DNA of 64,000 nt from an uncultured Verrucomicrobia subdivision 3 bacterium (GTDB lineage: Bacteria; Verrucomicrobiota; Verrucomicrobiia; Limisphaerales; UBA11358): NCBI GenBank assembly GCA_903922735.1, contig CAIXUZ010000060.1, positions 124,001 through 188,000 on the forward strand, written 5' to 3'. Of the stretch, positions 1 to 9,570 are shown one piece after another. A program made the translations under genes and the position numbers. Position 1 is the stretch's first letter; each line of letters begins with the position of its first letter. The notes under the pieces were generated by a model. That model saw nothing but the letters and a program-made list of their open reading frames with translations. It made no database searches and was not told where the DNA came from.

Positions 1-242
<242 letters not shown>

Positions 243-307
243 ACCGCCAATCGTTCAATTGTTGCCTTGTGAATCGGAGCCTAATTCCAACAAACCACGA
301 TTAAACG

Positions 308-1267
308 ATGCAACCAACCAATATGAGCTGGCATCGCAAACATCTGTTAGACATTGAATCGCTCACCGCCGAGGAAATCCTCACCGTGCTCGACACCGCG
401 CGCGGCTTCAAAGCCGTCGGCAAACGGGCGATCAAGAAGGTCCCGGCCCTGCGCGGCAAGACTGTGGTGAATCTTTTCGTCGAACCCTCCACGCGAACAC
501 GCACCAGCTTTGAACTGGCCGCCATCCGCTTGAGCGCCGATGTGATTAATTTCACCACCGAAGCCTCGTCGCTAAAGAAAGGCGAAACGCTCAAGGACAC
601 GGCACGCAACCTCGAAGCGCTGAATGCCGACTTCATCATCATCCGCCACAGTGCGAGCGGCGCGCCCCATTTTCTATCCCGCGTGCTCGACGCCCACGTC
701 ATCAACGCCGGCGACGGCGCGCACGAACATCCGACCCAGGCATTGCTCGACACGTTCACCATCCGCGAAAAAAAAGGGAAAATCGCCGGGCTAAACGTCA
801 CCATTCTCGGCGACATTCTTTACAGTCGCGTGGCCCGCTCAGACATCTGGGCACTGACCAAACTTGGCGCCAACGTGACGCTCTGCGGCCCCTCCACACT
901 CGTGCCGAAAACCTTTGAAAAAATGGGGTGCCGGGTGACGTATGATGTGGATGAAGCCATTCGCGACGCGGACATCATCAATCTGCTCCGCATCCAGCAC
1001 GAGCGCCAGCGCAAAACAATGTTTCCGAGCATCGGCGAATACACCCAGCTATTCGGCCTCAATAAAGCGCGACTGGCCAAGACCAAACCCGATGCCATCA
1101 TCATGCATCCCGGCCCGATCAACCGGGGGGTGGAGATTGACAGCGAACTGGCGGACAGCAGCCGCTCGGTGATTCTAGAACAAGTCACCAACGGCCTCGC
1201 CGTGCGCATGGCGGTGCTATTTTTGGTGAACGGCGGAAAAGAACTGCACGCGACGGCGGCACCTTAG
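308..1267 (+). CDS. pyrB: Aspartate carbamoyltransferase catalytic subunit
   Basis: This 319-residue protein catalyses carbamoyl phosphate plus aspartate to N-carbamoylaspartate, the committed step of pyrimidine synthesis. The carbamoyl-phosphate loop STRTRTSF is at residues 61-68, the second-domain signature HPTQALLD is near residue 141, and [11 protein letters not shown] is near residue 265. These separate it from ornithine carbamoyltransferase. Length is normal for the catalytic chain. No pyrI regulatory chain and no pyrC follow within the window; the next gene is on the opposite strand 3 bp after the stop. The ATG at 308 is used here; an in-frame ATG five codons later ([12 protein letters not shown]) is an equally plausible start. 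Confidence 0.96.
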   Translation: MQPTNMSWHRKHLLDIESLTAEEILTVLDTARGFKAVGKRAIKKVPALRGKTVVNLFVEPSTRTRTSFELAAIRLSADVINFTTEASSLKKGETLKDTARNLEALNADFIIIRHSASGAPHFLSRVLDAHVINAGDGAHEHPTQALLDTFTIREKKGKIAGLNVTILGDILYSRVARSDIWALTKLGANVTLCGPSTLVPKTFEKMGCRVTYDVDEAIRDADIINLLRIQHERQRKTMFPSIGEYTQLFGLNKARLAKTKPDAIIMHPGPINRGVEIDSELADSSRSVILEQVTNGLAVRMAVLFLVNGGKELHATAAP

Positions 1268-1270
1268 AAT

Positions 1271-1471
1271 TCACTTTTTCTTCCAGAAAACCAGGAGCAA
1301 TCCGAAAAGCCCAAGCCCAATGCCGACGAGATAAAGCTTTATCGCCTGGTTCACCGGCGCGCCAGTAAAAACTGTTTTCACACGGGAAGCGACGGAATTA
1401 GCGACATCGTGCCCCTTGACGATGAGCAGCACACTGATGACAACGCAAATGATGCCCATTCCTTTACGCAT
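1271..1471 (-). CDS. Small two-helix membrane protein, DUF3185-like
   Basis: A 66-residue protein starting MRKGMGIICVV. It has an N-terminal hydrophobic helix, a polar middle containing VASRVKTVFTGAP, and a second helix (LVGIGLGLFGLLLVFW) ending in three lysines. This matches the pattern of the short DUF3185 membrane proteins of unknown function (helix, FTG-like loop, helix). I chose the ATG at 1471 because the longer frame start at 1513 would run into the upstream gene and adds polar residues before the first helix. It follows the large exported phosphoesterase on the same strand by 25 bp and may be co-transcribed. No function is proposed. Confidence 0.7.
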   Translation of the reverse strand: MRKGMGIICVVISVLLIVKGHDVANSVASRVKTVFTGAPVNQAIKLYLVGIGLGLFGLLLVFWKKK

Positions 1472-1496
1472 GACGCATGAACCAGTTTCGCCCCAG

Positions 1497-4172
1497 TCAA
1501 TCCTCGTCCACAATTTTCACCGCCCATTCAGGAAACGGCTTGCCGCCCATCATGGCACGCCAGAGGATGCGGTTCAGCGCGTTTTCGGGACAGCGGTCAG
1601 GCTGGTCCAGCGGCAGCCGCGCGGAAACGTAGGCGTCCTGACGTGATTGCGCGTCAGCCACTTGCTTCGGCGGCGGATTCATCTCGTCCAGCGGAACGTT
1701 GTTCGTCACGGCGGTGAACGCAGTAAAATCCGGTTGATTGGTAAAACAGTCAAACATCGGCGTGGCGGTGGCATCCATCTGATTCATCGGCGGCAGGCCG
1801 AGCATCAATTCCATCGTGCGCAGCAAACCGGTCTGATTGTATTGCGTGCCGACAACGGTGTGGCGCTTCGTATAGGGGCTGATGACATAAGCCGTAGTAC
1901 GATAGCCGCTGACGTGGTCCCAGCCGTTCTGCGGGTCGTCCTCGATGATGAAAATGCAGGTTTCCTTCCAGAATTTGCTATGACTCAGAGCCTCGACGAT
2001 CTGTCCGACGGCGAGGTCATTGTCGGCCACCTGTGCGGCGGGGGTGGGTTTGCTAGCGCCGGTGCCGCTAGTGTGGTCGGTATTCAACCACACGATGGTG
2101 AAGTCGGGCATAGTGCCGGCGGCTTCGTCCTTTTTCAGGTATTCAATAAATTTCGCGGCGCGCACGATGTCAGGCACGCTCAAATCCCACCCCGGGAAAT
2201 CCGGCACGATGTAGGACCGGAGGGATTCGAGATCGGGTTCGCTGCGAATGGCAATCGCCTGGGACCGGTTGATAAAATCCTGATAACAATCCGTCCAAGT
2301 TGGCTTACCTTGGCGGCTGGAATTTTTCCAAAGCCGGAAGTTGGTGCAGAATTCACCAAAGTCCCGGAAGGTTCTGCCATGCGCGAGGGCGTTGTCCCAA
2401 ATAAAACCAGCGGTAGAATAAGCAAGGGCGTCCCGGCTCTTCTCATCGCCGCCGCTGGGATAGCTGCGCGGCCAACTCCCAAAGGAGCGCTCGACATATT
2501 CTGTGGCCATCGCGGTGTCGCTCCAGTTATGGCCGTCGGCGCTCAGAATACCGGAGCAATAGGTGTTGTCGAGCAGCGCGAACTCGCGGGCTATCCGATG
2601 CTGGTTGGGCGTAATGCGTTCACCGAAAATGCATAAATCGGCAGCGCCATTTCCTTCCGGCACGTCGCCGAGGATCTGGTCGTAGGTGCGGTTTTCCTTG
2701 ATGATATAGATCACATGCTTAAACACGCTCGGTTCGCCGACGCGTTCCGGCACCGGCACGGGGGAACGGCCGGTACGCGGCGGCAGCTTCGCCTGTGCAA
2801 GCAGCGGGTAACGGAGATTGCCCAGCGCCTTTTGCGTGAACATCACCAGTTCAGCCTTGGTCGGCACCGGCACTAATGAGACCGTGCCGCAATATTGATG
2901 CGTATTGAAGCCATAGCCGGTCGCGCCCTGCTTGCCCTTTTCCGTCTTCGCAGCAATGTCTTTCAGGTTCGCCACACAAAGCTGGCTTCGCCTGGCATCA
3001 AACACAATCGCACCGGGGAACCAGCCAACCGGCACAAGGCCGAGCAATCTGGTTTCGCGCGGGCGGAATTGAAACACGGCGACGGCGTTCTGCGTGCCGT
3101 TGCAGACAAACAGTTTTTTTCCCGACCGGTCAAAGGCCAGCGCATTGGGCTGCGCGCCGAACAAATCGCCGGGATGCTGTCGCGCACTGAAGGTTTCCAC
3201 CACCTGGTCGCTGCGCGTGTCAATCACGCTCAACATATCCGCGCCCGCGCTGGCCGCGACGAGCCAGCGGCCTTTTGGCGACAGCGCCAGCGCACACGCA
3301 TGCGGACCGGTGATGATTTGTTTTTGCATTGAGAACACCGCCGGCTGCGCGAGGTCAATCACCGTCACCGAACCTTCACTGGCAATGCTCCGTGCATCCA
3401 CGCGGACGCGGGTGCCCTGCCCCGCCGGGCCGGTGATGCTGCCGGCGTCGGGTCGACAACCACCCCAGTTGCTGACGTAGGCCTTGGGTCCCGCCAAAAC
3501 CACGTCAAATGGGGCAAAACCGACATTCCATGACCGCAAAACTTTTCCCGTCGCCGCGTCAATTTCGATCAGCCGGTTGGAAAGATTGAGCGCAACGTAG
3601 ATATTCTTGCCATCCGCCGATACGGCGAGGCCGGCGGGGATTTCCTCCGCGCGCGACGGCGCGTCGGCCGGTGGCAGGGGAAACGAAACGCGCGGAGAAA
3701 CTTTATGGTCCCGGCCCACATTGAAAACCTTGATGTCGCCGTTGACGTTGGCCAGGTAAATCCGGGTGCCATCGGGCGAAAAAGCCAGGCCGGTGAAGCT
3801 CACCCGCGCCTTGCCATCCGGCGAAAGAATTTCGGCTGACACGGCCGCCTGTTCCCGCGCCTGATCGGAAGGCAAAGCGACATGCTGCAGAATTTGTCCG
3901 GACGCGGGATCCAGCACCACCAGTTCATGCGACAACCCGGCTGCGACCAGGATTTTTCCATCCGGACTTAACGCCAGCACCTGGGGGCGCATGCCGGGCA
4001 GATCAACCATGATGCCGGCGGGGGTGACGATTTGATTGACCGGCGTGACAAGCGAACCGCCGTCGCGCCCGACCGGTGCCGGCGAGGTCGGGAAATTGTC
4101 AGCGTAAGCATTGGAAAAGCAAAAACAAGCCAGGGCAACCAGACCGGTACGGGTTAACAGGCGGTTTATCAT
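1497..4172 (-). CDS. Exported YVTN beta-propeller / phosphoesterase fusion protein
   Basis: This protein of about 891 residues starts with a signal peptide (MINRLLTRTGLVALACFCF, cleavage after AYA). Residues about 40-440 are YVTN/YncE-like propeller blades with recurring SPDG or SADGK turns. From about residue 490 it continues into an acid-phosphatase-like phosphoesterase domain (HVIYIIKENRTYDQILGD, then LSADGHNWSDTAMATEYVE and FIIEDDPQNGWDHV), whose Asp, His and Asn residues fit metal binding. This architecture is annotated elsewhere as bifunctional YncE/alkaline-phosphatase-family protein. The substrate is unknown. The start at 4172 gives the cleaner signal peptide; ATG 4193 would add seven residues. 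It follows hldD on the same strand by 59 bp. Confidence 0.85.
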   Translation of the reverse strand: MINRLLTRTGLVALACFCFSNAYADNFPTSPAPVGRDGGSLVTPVNQIVTPAGIMVDLPGMRPQVLALSPDGKILVAAGLSHELVVLDPASGQILQHVALPSDQAREQAAVSAEILSPDGKARVSFTGLAFSPDGTRIYLANVNGDIKVFNVGRDHKVSPRVSFPLPPADAPSRAEEIPAGLAVSADGKNIYVALNLSNRLIEIDAATGKVLRSWNVGFAPFDVVLAGPKAYVSNWGGCRPDAGSITGPAGQGTRVRVDARSIASEGSVTVIDLAQPAVFSMQKQIITGPHACALALSPKGRWLVAASAGADMLSVIDTRSDQVVETFSARQHPGDLFGAQPNALAFDRSGKKLFVCNGTQNAVAVFQFRPRETRLLGLVPVGWFPGAIVFDARRSQLCVANLKDIAAKTEKGKQGATGYGFNTHQYCGTVSLVPVPTKAELVMFTQKALGNLRYPLLAQAKLPPRTGRSPVPVPERVGEPSVFKHVIYIIKENRTYDQILGDVPEGNGAADLCIFGERITPNQHRIAREFALLDNTYCSGILSADGHNWSDTAMATEYVERSFGSWPRSYPSGGDEKSRDALAYSTAGFIWDNALAHGRTFRDFGEFCTNFRLWKNSSRQGKPTWTDCYQDFINRSQAIAIRSEPDLESLRSYIVPDFPGWDLSVPDIVRAAKFIEYLKKDEAAGTMPDFTIVWLNTDHTSGTGASKPTPAAQVADNDLAVGQIVEALSHSKFWKETCIFIIEDDPQNGWDHVSGYRTTAYVISPYTKRHTVVGTQYNQTGLLRTMELMLGLPPMNQMDATATPMFDCFTNQPDFTAFTAVTNNVPLDEMNPPPKQVADAQSRQDAYVSARLPLDQPDRCPENALNRILWRAMMGGKPFPEWAVKIVDED

Positions 4173-4231
4173 TTTAACAGATATATGAAACAACAGGTGC
4201 CCACCGCACCAAGTCGCGTTACAACGATTAT

Positions 4232-5239
4232 TTATGCAACCGAAGGATCCAACCGCTTATCCAACACTAGATATTTGCGAACGTAATCCACAACGGCGTT
4301 TTCAAGCGAAGTGACGGGCGCGGCGTAGCCGGTGCCACGCAATCGCAGCAAGTTGGCCTGGGTAAAATATTGGTATTTGTCGCGGATGGCCTCCGGCATC
4401 TCGATGAACTTGATCACCGGTTTTTTCTTCAACGCGGTGAATACGGCGTTCGACAAATCCACCCATGTCCGCGCCTGCCCCGAACCGATATTGAAAAGCC
4501 CGTTCGCCTTGGGTGTCGCGGCAAGATGCAGCGTCATCGCCACGCAGTCCTTGACATAAAGGAAATCCCGTTTCTGCTCACCGTCTTTGTAATCCTTGCG
4601 ATAACTTTTGAACAACTGGATGACACCCTTGCTCTGCACCTGAGCAAAACTTTTATGAACGAGCGAACGCATGTCGTGCTTGTGATCCTCATTCGGACCA
4701 AAGACGTTGAAGAATTTCAGGCCGACAATCCGGTTCAGGAACCCGGCGCGCTTGGCGTGCAGATCAAACAGATGCTTCGAGTAGCCATACATGTTCAGCG
4801 GCCGCAGCGTATCGAGCGCGGCCTCGTTGTCTTCCATACCTTGCTCGCCATCGCCGTAAGTCGCGGCGGACGACGCATAGACAAAACGCACTTTATTTTC
4901 CAACGACCAATGGGCGAGGTCCTTCGTGAACTGATAATTATTTTTGGCCAGATACGTCGCGTCTTTTTCGGTCGTGGCCGAGCACGCGCCCATGTGCAGG
5001 ACCAAATCAAATTTTCCCAGCGCCCCGTTTTGCAAACGCACCTGCAAATCGGCGGCCTCGACATAATCGGCGAAGCGGAGCGACGTGAGGTTGCGCCATT
5101 TTTCGTCCGTGCCAAGAACATCACTGACGACGATGTTATCGCAGCCGCGCCGGTTCAAAGCCCACACCAATGCGCTGCCAATAAAGCCCGCGCCACCGGT
5201 GACAAGGACACGCGTGTCAGAGAAATCGTTTGGTTTCAT
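4232..5239 (-). CDS. hldD: ADP-L-glycero-D-manno-heptose-6-epimerase
   Basis: A 335-residue extended SDR enzyme. It has the Rossmann motif TGGAGFIGSALV near residues 14-25, the family signature NLTSLRFADYV, HMGACSATTEKD, the catalytic YGYSK near residue 152, and FFNVFGPNEDHKHDMRS, a run highly typical of HldD/RfaD. It epimerises C6 of ADP-heptose for the LPS inner core, so the organism should have a heptose-containing outer membrane. It sits 8 bp after a YVTN protein and 59 bp before the phosphoesterase fusion on the same strand. No other heptose gene (hldE, gmhA, waaC) is in view, so the step is isolated from its pathway here. Confidence 0.95.
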   Translation of the reverse strand: MKPNDFSDTRVLVTGGAGFIGSALVWALNRRGCDNIVVSDVLGTDEKWRNLTSLRFADYVEAADLQVRLQNGALGKFDLVLHMGACSATTEKDATYLAKNNYQFTKDLAHWSLENKVRFVYASSAATYGDGEQGMEDNEAALDTLRPLNMYGYSKHLFDLHAKRAGFLNRIVGLKFFNVFGPNEDHKHDMRSLVHKSFAQVQSKGVIQLFKSYRKDYKDGEQKRDFLYVKDCVAMTLHLAATPKANGLFNIGSGQARTWVDLSNAVFTALKKKPVIKFIEMPEAIRDKYQYFTQANLLRLRGTGYAAPVTSLENAVVDYVRKYLVLDKRLDPSVA

Positions 5240-5247
5240 ATGAATAT

Positions 5248-6255
5248 TTATTTCGTTGCGACCGCCCAGGCGAGGCCATCCGCACCTTTGCCGGCGGCGA
5301 TGGGGTTTTCGACGGTAAATTTTTCCAAGTTAATCACGGCGACCAGCCCGCTCGCACTGCAAGAAACATAGGCAAAGGCACCGTCAGGCCGAATCAAAAC
5401 TTCCTGCGGCGATTTTGGCACAGCGAGAACGCGTGAAATTTTCATCGTCTGTAAATCCACAATGCCGATCTGACAGATCCCACTCATCGCCACGACCAGC
5501 CAGCGTCCATCCGGCGTGACCGCCGTGCCGTAGCCGACGCCCGGCAGTTCAATCCAGCGGGCGACTTCATTTTTCGCGGTGTCAATCACGGCGAGCTGCG
5601 GCTTGGTTTGGTCGGCGGTAAAAATCCATTTGTCATCCGGAGATAGGGAAATGCGCTGGGTAGTTTTGCAAACAGAAATAATCTTGCGCACCGTTTTTTT
5701 CTCCAAGTCAAGCACAGAGACCGTTCCCGGCGCGACATTAGCGGTGTAGCCGGTTTTGCCGTCGCGGCTGATGGCGAGCATGTGCGATTCCCTCTGGCCG
5801 GTGGGAATCGCGCCGATGAGCGTGAAAGATTTCGGATCAATGACGGCAATGGAATCATCCAATTCGGTCGTGACGTAGAGCAGATGATTCATCGGCCCGA
5901 TGACGGCGCAGTGCGGCCGCACACCTTTGCCAAAATCCACCGTTCCAATCACGATGTGTTTTTTAAGATCAATGATACGAATCAGGCTACCATCCGTCCC
6001 CGTACGACCGACGCCGGCGTTCCCGAAAATGGGCACAAAGGCAAGCGATCCGTCCGCCGACGCCACAACCTCATGACCGGTGATGCCATCCTCGGCCACG
6101 GCGGCAAGTTGCACGCCGGTGGTTGGATTGATAATCGAAAGTGTCTGGTCGCCTTTGTTGGCGACAAGCAGCAGCCCCTCAGAATTTTCTGCACGCGCGG
6201 CAATCGCACAACCAGCGACCCAACCGACGGCTAGAAAAAAAAATTTAAATTTCAT
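5248..6255 (-). CDS. Exported YVTN/YncE-family beta-propeller protein
   Basis: A protein of about 335 residues beginning MKFKFFFLAVGWVAGCAIA, a signal peptide with an Ala-rich cleavage site. The rest is propeller repeats with typical turns (INPTTGV, LSPDDKWIF, VTPDGRW, IRPDGAFAYVSC). YncE-family proteins are periplasmic and of mostly unknown function. It overlaps or abuts the stop of the deoxyhypusine-synthase-like gene: an in-frame ATG at 6264 overlaps that stop by 7 bp, while the ATG at 6255 directly follows it. Either way the two are likely translated from one transcript. No catalytic domain is attached, unlike the second YVTN protein at 1497. Confidence 0.85.
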   Translation of the reverse strand: MKFKFFFLAVGWVAGCAIAARAENSEGLLLVANKGDQTLSIINPTTGVQLAAVAEDGITGHEVVASADGSLAFVPIFGNAGVGRTGTDGSLIRIIDLKKHIVIGTVDFGKGVRPHCAVIGPMNHLLYVTTELDDSIAVIDPKSFTLIGAIPTGQRESHMLAISRDGKTGYTANVAPGTVSVLDLEKKTVRKIISVCKTTQRISLSPDDKWIFTADQTKPQLAVIDTAKNEVARWIELPGVGYGTAVTPDGRWLVVAMSGICQIGIVDLQTMKISRVLAVPKSPQEVLIRPDGAFAYVSCSASGLVAVINLEKFTVENPIAAGKGADGLAWAVATK

Positions 6256-6257
6256 AC

Positions 6258-7259
6258 TCACCATCCGAGGACGTGCGCAAAAATCAGCGGCGCGACTATC
6301 GTCGCGTCGGATTCGATGATGTATTTCGGGGTTTTCACACCAAGCTTACCCCAGGTAATTTTTTCGTTCGGCACCGCACCGGAATAGCTGCCGTAGCTCG
6401 TGGTCGAATCGCTGATCTGGCAGAAGTAACCCCAAAGCGGCACACCGGTGCGACCCAAATCCTGATGCAACATCGGCACAACGCAGATCGGGAAATCGCC
6501 CGCGATGCCGCCGCCGATCTGGAACATGCCGAGCGGACTTTTCTTGGTGGTGCGCGTGTAAAAATCCGCCAGCCACGTCATGTATTCGATCCCCGTGCGG
6601 ACGGTGTGGACGTTTTTCACGTCGCCACGGATGACGGCGGCGGCATACATGTTGCCGAGCGTGGCGTCTTCCCAGCCGGGGACGACAAGCGGCAGATTTT
6701 TCTCGGCCGCGGCGAGCATCCACGAATCTTTCGGGTCAATCTGGTAATACTTTTCGTATTTGCCGCTGCGCAAAACCTGGTAGAAAAATTCATGCGGGAA
6801 ATAGCGTTCACCCTTTTGGTCGGCAGCCACCCAGACTTCGAGCATGGCTTTCTCCATGCGGCGCATCGCTTCACCTTCAGGAATACAGGTATCCGTCACC
6901 CGGTTCATGTGGCGGTCCAGCAACGCTTTTTCGTCGTCGGCTGAAAGATAGCGATACTGCGGCACGCGCTCGTAAAAATCGTGGGCCACGAGATTAAAAA
7001 CATCCTCCTCCAAATTCGCGCCGGTGCAGGTGATGAGATGCACCTTGTCGCGACGGATCATTTCAGCAAGGGATAAACCCAGTTCCGCGGTGCTCATCGC
7101 GCCACCGAGGGTAATCATCATGCGACCACCCTGGTCGAGGTGCGCGGCATAGCCTTTGGCAGCATCCACCAAAGACGCGGCATTGAAATGCCGATAGTGG
7201 TGCTGGATGAACCGGGAAACCGGCCCGCCGGTAAGTTTGGTCGGCTTATGCTTGGGCAT
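6258..7259 (-). CDS. Deoxyhypusine-synthase-family protein
   Basis: A 333-residue homologue of deoxyhypusine synthase. The NAD/spermidine-binding segment TCTGANLEEDVFNLVAHDFY is near residues 92-111. The nucleophilic lysine that forms the enzyme-imine in the eukaryotic enzyme is present as K305 in ITWGKLG, so the butylamine-transfer chemistry is plausible. Bacteria lack the normal acceptor eIF5A, and plant homospermidine synthase evolved from this family, so a small-molecule polyamine acceptor is the likely alternative. The neighbouring ornithine decarboxylase and NAD-dependent homospermidine synthase support a polyamine role. The gene is separated from them by an SGNH hydrolase gene. The substrate cannot be read from sequence alone. 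Confidence 0.9.
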   Translation of the reverse strand: MPKHKPTKLTGGPVSRFIQHHYRHFNAASLVDAAKGYAAHLDQGGRMMITLGGAMSTAELGLSLAEMIRRDKVHLITCTGANLEEDVFNLVAHDFYERVPQYRYLSADDEKALLDRHMNRVTDTCIPEGEAMRRMEKAMLEVWVAADQKGERYFPHEFFYQVLRSGKYEKYYQIDPKDSWMLAAAEKNLPLVVPGWEDATLGNMYAAAVIRGDVKNVHTVRTGIEYMTWLADFYTRTTKKSPLGMFQIGGGIAGDFPICVVPMLHQDLGRTGVPLWGYFCQISDSTTSYGSYSGAVPNEKITWGKLGVKTPKYIIESDATIVAPLIFAHVLGW

Positions 7260-7314
7260 GACGATTATTTTCCGGAGTTACAATACGCAGCACCCTTGCG
7301 ATTGCCAATCAAAA

Positions 7315-8325
7315 TCAGGGTTTTCCACCGGTCATAAGCAATTGAATCTGTTTCGCGACGTCCGCCGCCTTGGCGTTGGCCTCGGCAAGCGGCAGCCCCG
7401 GCTTGGCTCCGGGAGCGCCAGCCACGCCGGGTCGTTTGTGGCCAATCTGCGTCATCCACGAATTGAACCGCAGCACCATCCGCTCACGAACCAGCTTGCG
7501 GATTACGGTCCCGTGCGCGGGGAATAAATCCTCCGCCGCCGCAACTCCGTCCAACTTCGCGCCCAGGAATTGCGAGAGAATTTCAGACGCCATCAGCCAG
7601 TGACCTTCGCGCCCCGGATGCACACCATCCTTGGCAAATTGAAACGCCGGATCTTTCAGTCGCCCTTCGTCCAACGCACGGCGCATCGGCGTGTAGATAT
7701 CCACCACATCCCAGCCGTCGGCGCGCTTCGATAAAAGCCAAGCCGTGTAGCGAGCCAGATTCTCGTCATGATTATTCATTTTTGAGTTACCCTTGGCATC
7801 CTGCACCGGGGGCGTACAAATCACGACGCGCTTAACGCCCGACTTCGCCGCGGCGGCGCGCAAATGCGTGATGGCTTCCGCAAAACGTTTGGTTCCGGCA
7901 GCGTCCGGCGGGAGACTGCCGCCATCATTCATGCCGTAACAGGCAAACAACAAATCCGGCTTGGTGGCCGCCAGGGCTCGCTCCAGTCGCTCGCTGACAA
8001 ACGGCCGGCCAAAGCCATATTTTTTCAAATGCCCCCCGTTTTCCTCCGGTGTCAGATCAGAAGCGGTTTCACTGCCAAGACCAAGATTCAGGACTTCGAG
8101 CTGAATGCCATGCGCGAGCAACCAGCATTCAACATCAGTGACGTAATCGCCGCCCTGCGTGATGCTGTCGCCAAGAAAGACAATGCGATGCACACCCGGC
8201 AACACTTCCTTGGCCCGGGCGGGAAGGGGCGCTGAGTTTTCCGCCGCGCGAACGGAGTCAGCGAGAACCAGCACCAGAGCCAAAGCGAGCGAGCCAGACA
8301 AGTGGAACAAACGATTTATTTTCAT
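7315..8325 (-). CDS. Exported SGNH/GDSL-family hydrolase
   Basis: A 336-residue protein with a signal peptide (MKINRLFHLSGSLALALVLVL, cleavage after VRA). The SGNH blocks are all present: block I FLGDSITQGG with the nucleophile Ser near 54, block III CYGMND, and block V DGVHPG with the catalytic Asp/His. These enzymes hydrolyse esters, often acetyl groups on polysaccharides or lipids. The C-terminal 80 residues (from about KLDGVAAAED) are a helical tail not part of the core fold. I chose the ATG at 8325; the longer frame adds 23 residues without signal-peptide character. It lies between the DHS-like gene and odc, but nothing ties its chemistry to polyamines. Confidence 0.85.
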   Translation of the reverse strand: MKINRLFHLSGSLALALVLVLADSVRAAENSAPLPARAKEVLPGVHRIVFLGDSITQGGDYVTDVECWLLAHGIQLEVLNLGLGSETASDLTPEENGGHLKKYGFGRPFVSERLERALAATKPDLLFACYGMNDGGSLPPDAAGTKRFAEAITHLRAAAAKSGVKRVVICTPPVQDAKGNSKMNNHDENLARYTAWLLSKRADGWDVVDIYTPMRRALDEGRLKDPAFQFAKDGVHPGREGHWLMASEILSQFLGAKLDGVAAAEDLFPAHGTVIRKLVRERMVLRFNSWMTQIGHKRPGVAGAPGAKPGLPLAEANAKAADVAKQIQLLMTGGKP

Positions 8326-8425
8326 GGGAATGATGACGACAGAATGCCAGCGAAGGTGACCATTGAAAAGAATAGCCGCTGCGAATTTACACAACGGCGG
8401 GCAGAAAACATTTTTCCACCCGGAA

Positions 8426-9568
8426 TTATTCGTTCACGTGAATCACGACCGCCGGCGGAAAGCCGTTGAAATACGTCGAGGACGCGTGGCTGTAAGCGCC
8501 GATTTGCTCACTGTAAAGCAAATCGCCGATTTCCAGATTTTCCGGGAGATTTTCCGCCATCGAAACCACGTCAAGCGCGTCGCACGTCGGGCCAAACACG
8601 GAGCAAATCTGCGTCGGGCCTTTCTTGAACGCCTTGAGGTGATAATGACAGTGGTCAAAAATGACACCGGAGAACGTGTGATACACGCCATCGTTGATAT
8701 AGTAGCACAGTTTGCCATCGCGCACGGCTTTGCCAACGATTTTGGAAACAGCGGTGGCGGCGGTCGCACAGAAAAACCGGCCTGGCTCCGCGAGAATCTG
8801 CACGCCTTTCGGAAACAGCCGGTCAAGCTCGCGATTGATGACGTTGGCGAGTTCGCGGAACGGTTTTACACTCGCGTCATAAGGCGCAGGAAAACCGCCG
8901 CCGATGTCCAGCAAGTTCATCTTGGTGTAACCACGATCGCGCGCTTCCTGGTAGATGTTTGCAGAAAGATTGATGGCCTGGACGTAGTTCTCAAAATTTG
9001 TCGTCTGACTGCCGACGTGAAAACTCAAGCCTTCGACGGTCAATCCCTGCCGGTCGGCTTCGAGAATCATGTCCACCGCTTCACCGGGTGACGCGCCGAA
9101 TTTGGAGGACAGTTCCACCATCGCGCCGGTGTTGGCCACTTTCAGACGCAGCACAAGACCGGCCTGCGGCGCGTGCTTTTTGATTTTTTTTATTTCCTCA
9201 AAATTGTCGAATGTGACGAGCGGCTTGTACTGATTCAGCTCGCGCAACGTCTCAATCGGCTTGATGGGATTGGCATAAATGATTTTATCCCAAATCCAGT
9301 CCTGCCGCGCCTTCGCCGGCAGATGCTTGATGTTCTCGTGGACGTTCTCGAACTCCGGCATCGAGGCGACGTCAAAGCTCGCGCCGGCCTTATAAAACGT
9401 CCTCACGATGGCCGGATCGGAATTAGCCTTCACCGCGTAGTAAGCCTGCACGCGCGGCAGATATTTTTTAAACATCGCATAGTTCGCGCGCAATTCGGAG
9501 TGATCCACGACGAACAGTGGGGTGCCATGCTTGGCGGCCAGTTTTTTCAGCGCAGTAGGCGAAATCAT
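8426..9568 (-). CDS. Ornithine (or lysine) decarboxylase, alanine-racemase fold (fold III)
   Basis: A 380-residue PLP enzyme. The PLP lysine is K47 in YYAVKANSDP. The Gly-rich phosphate loop is LDIGGGFPAP. The cross-subunit catalytic Cys is C329 in VFGPTCDALD, a signature of ornithine decarboxylases that diaminopimelate and carboxynorspermidine decarboxylases lack. The product would be putrescine, or cadaverine if lysine is accepted. It begins only 2 bp after the homospermidine synthase stop, so the pair is one transcription unit: ODC would make the putrescine that Hss condenses. Bacterial enzymes of this branch are often dual ornithine/lysine decarboxylases, so substrate preference is left open. 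Confidence 0.93.
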   Translation of the reverse strand: MISPTALKKLAAKHGTPLFVVDHSELRANYAMFKKYLPRVQAYYAVKANSDPAIVRTFYKAGASFDVASMPEFENVHENIKHLPAKARQDWIWDKIIYANPIKPIETLRELNQYKPLVTFDNFEEIKKIKKHAPQAGLVLRLKVANTGAMVELSSKFGASPGEAVDMILEADRQGLTVEGLSFHVGSQTTNFENYVQAINLSANIYQEARDRGYTKMNLLDIGGGFPAPYDASVKPFRELANVINRELDRLFPKGVQILAEPGRFFCATAATAVSKIVGKAVRDGKLCYYINDGVYHTFSGVIFDHCHYHLKAFKKGPTQICSVFGPTCDALDVVSMAENLPENLEIGDLLYSEQIGAYSHASSTYFNGFPPAVVIHVNE

Positions 9569-9570
9569 TT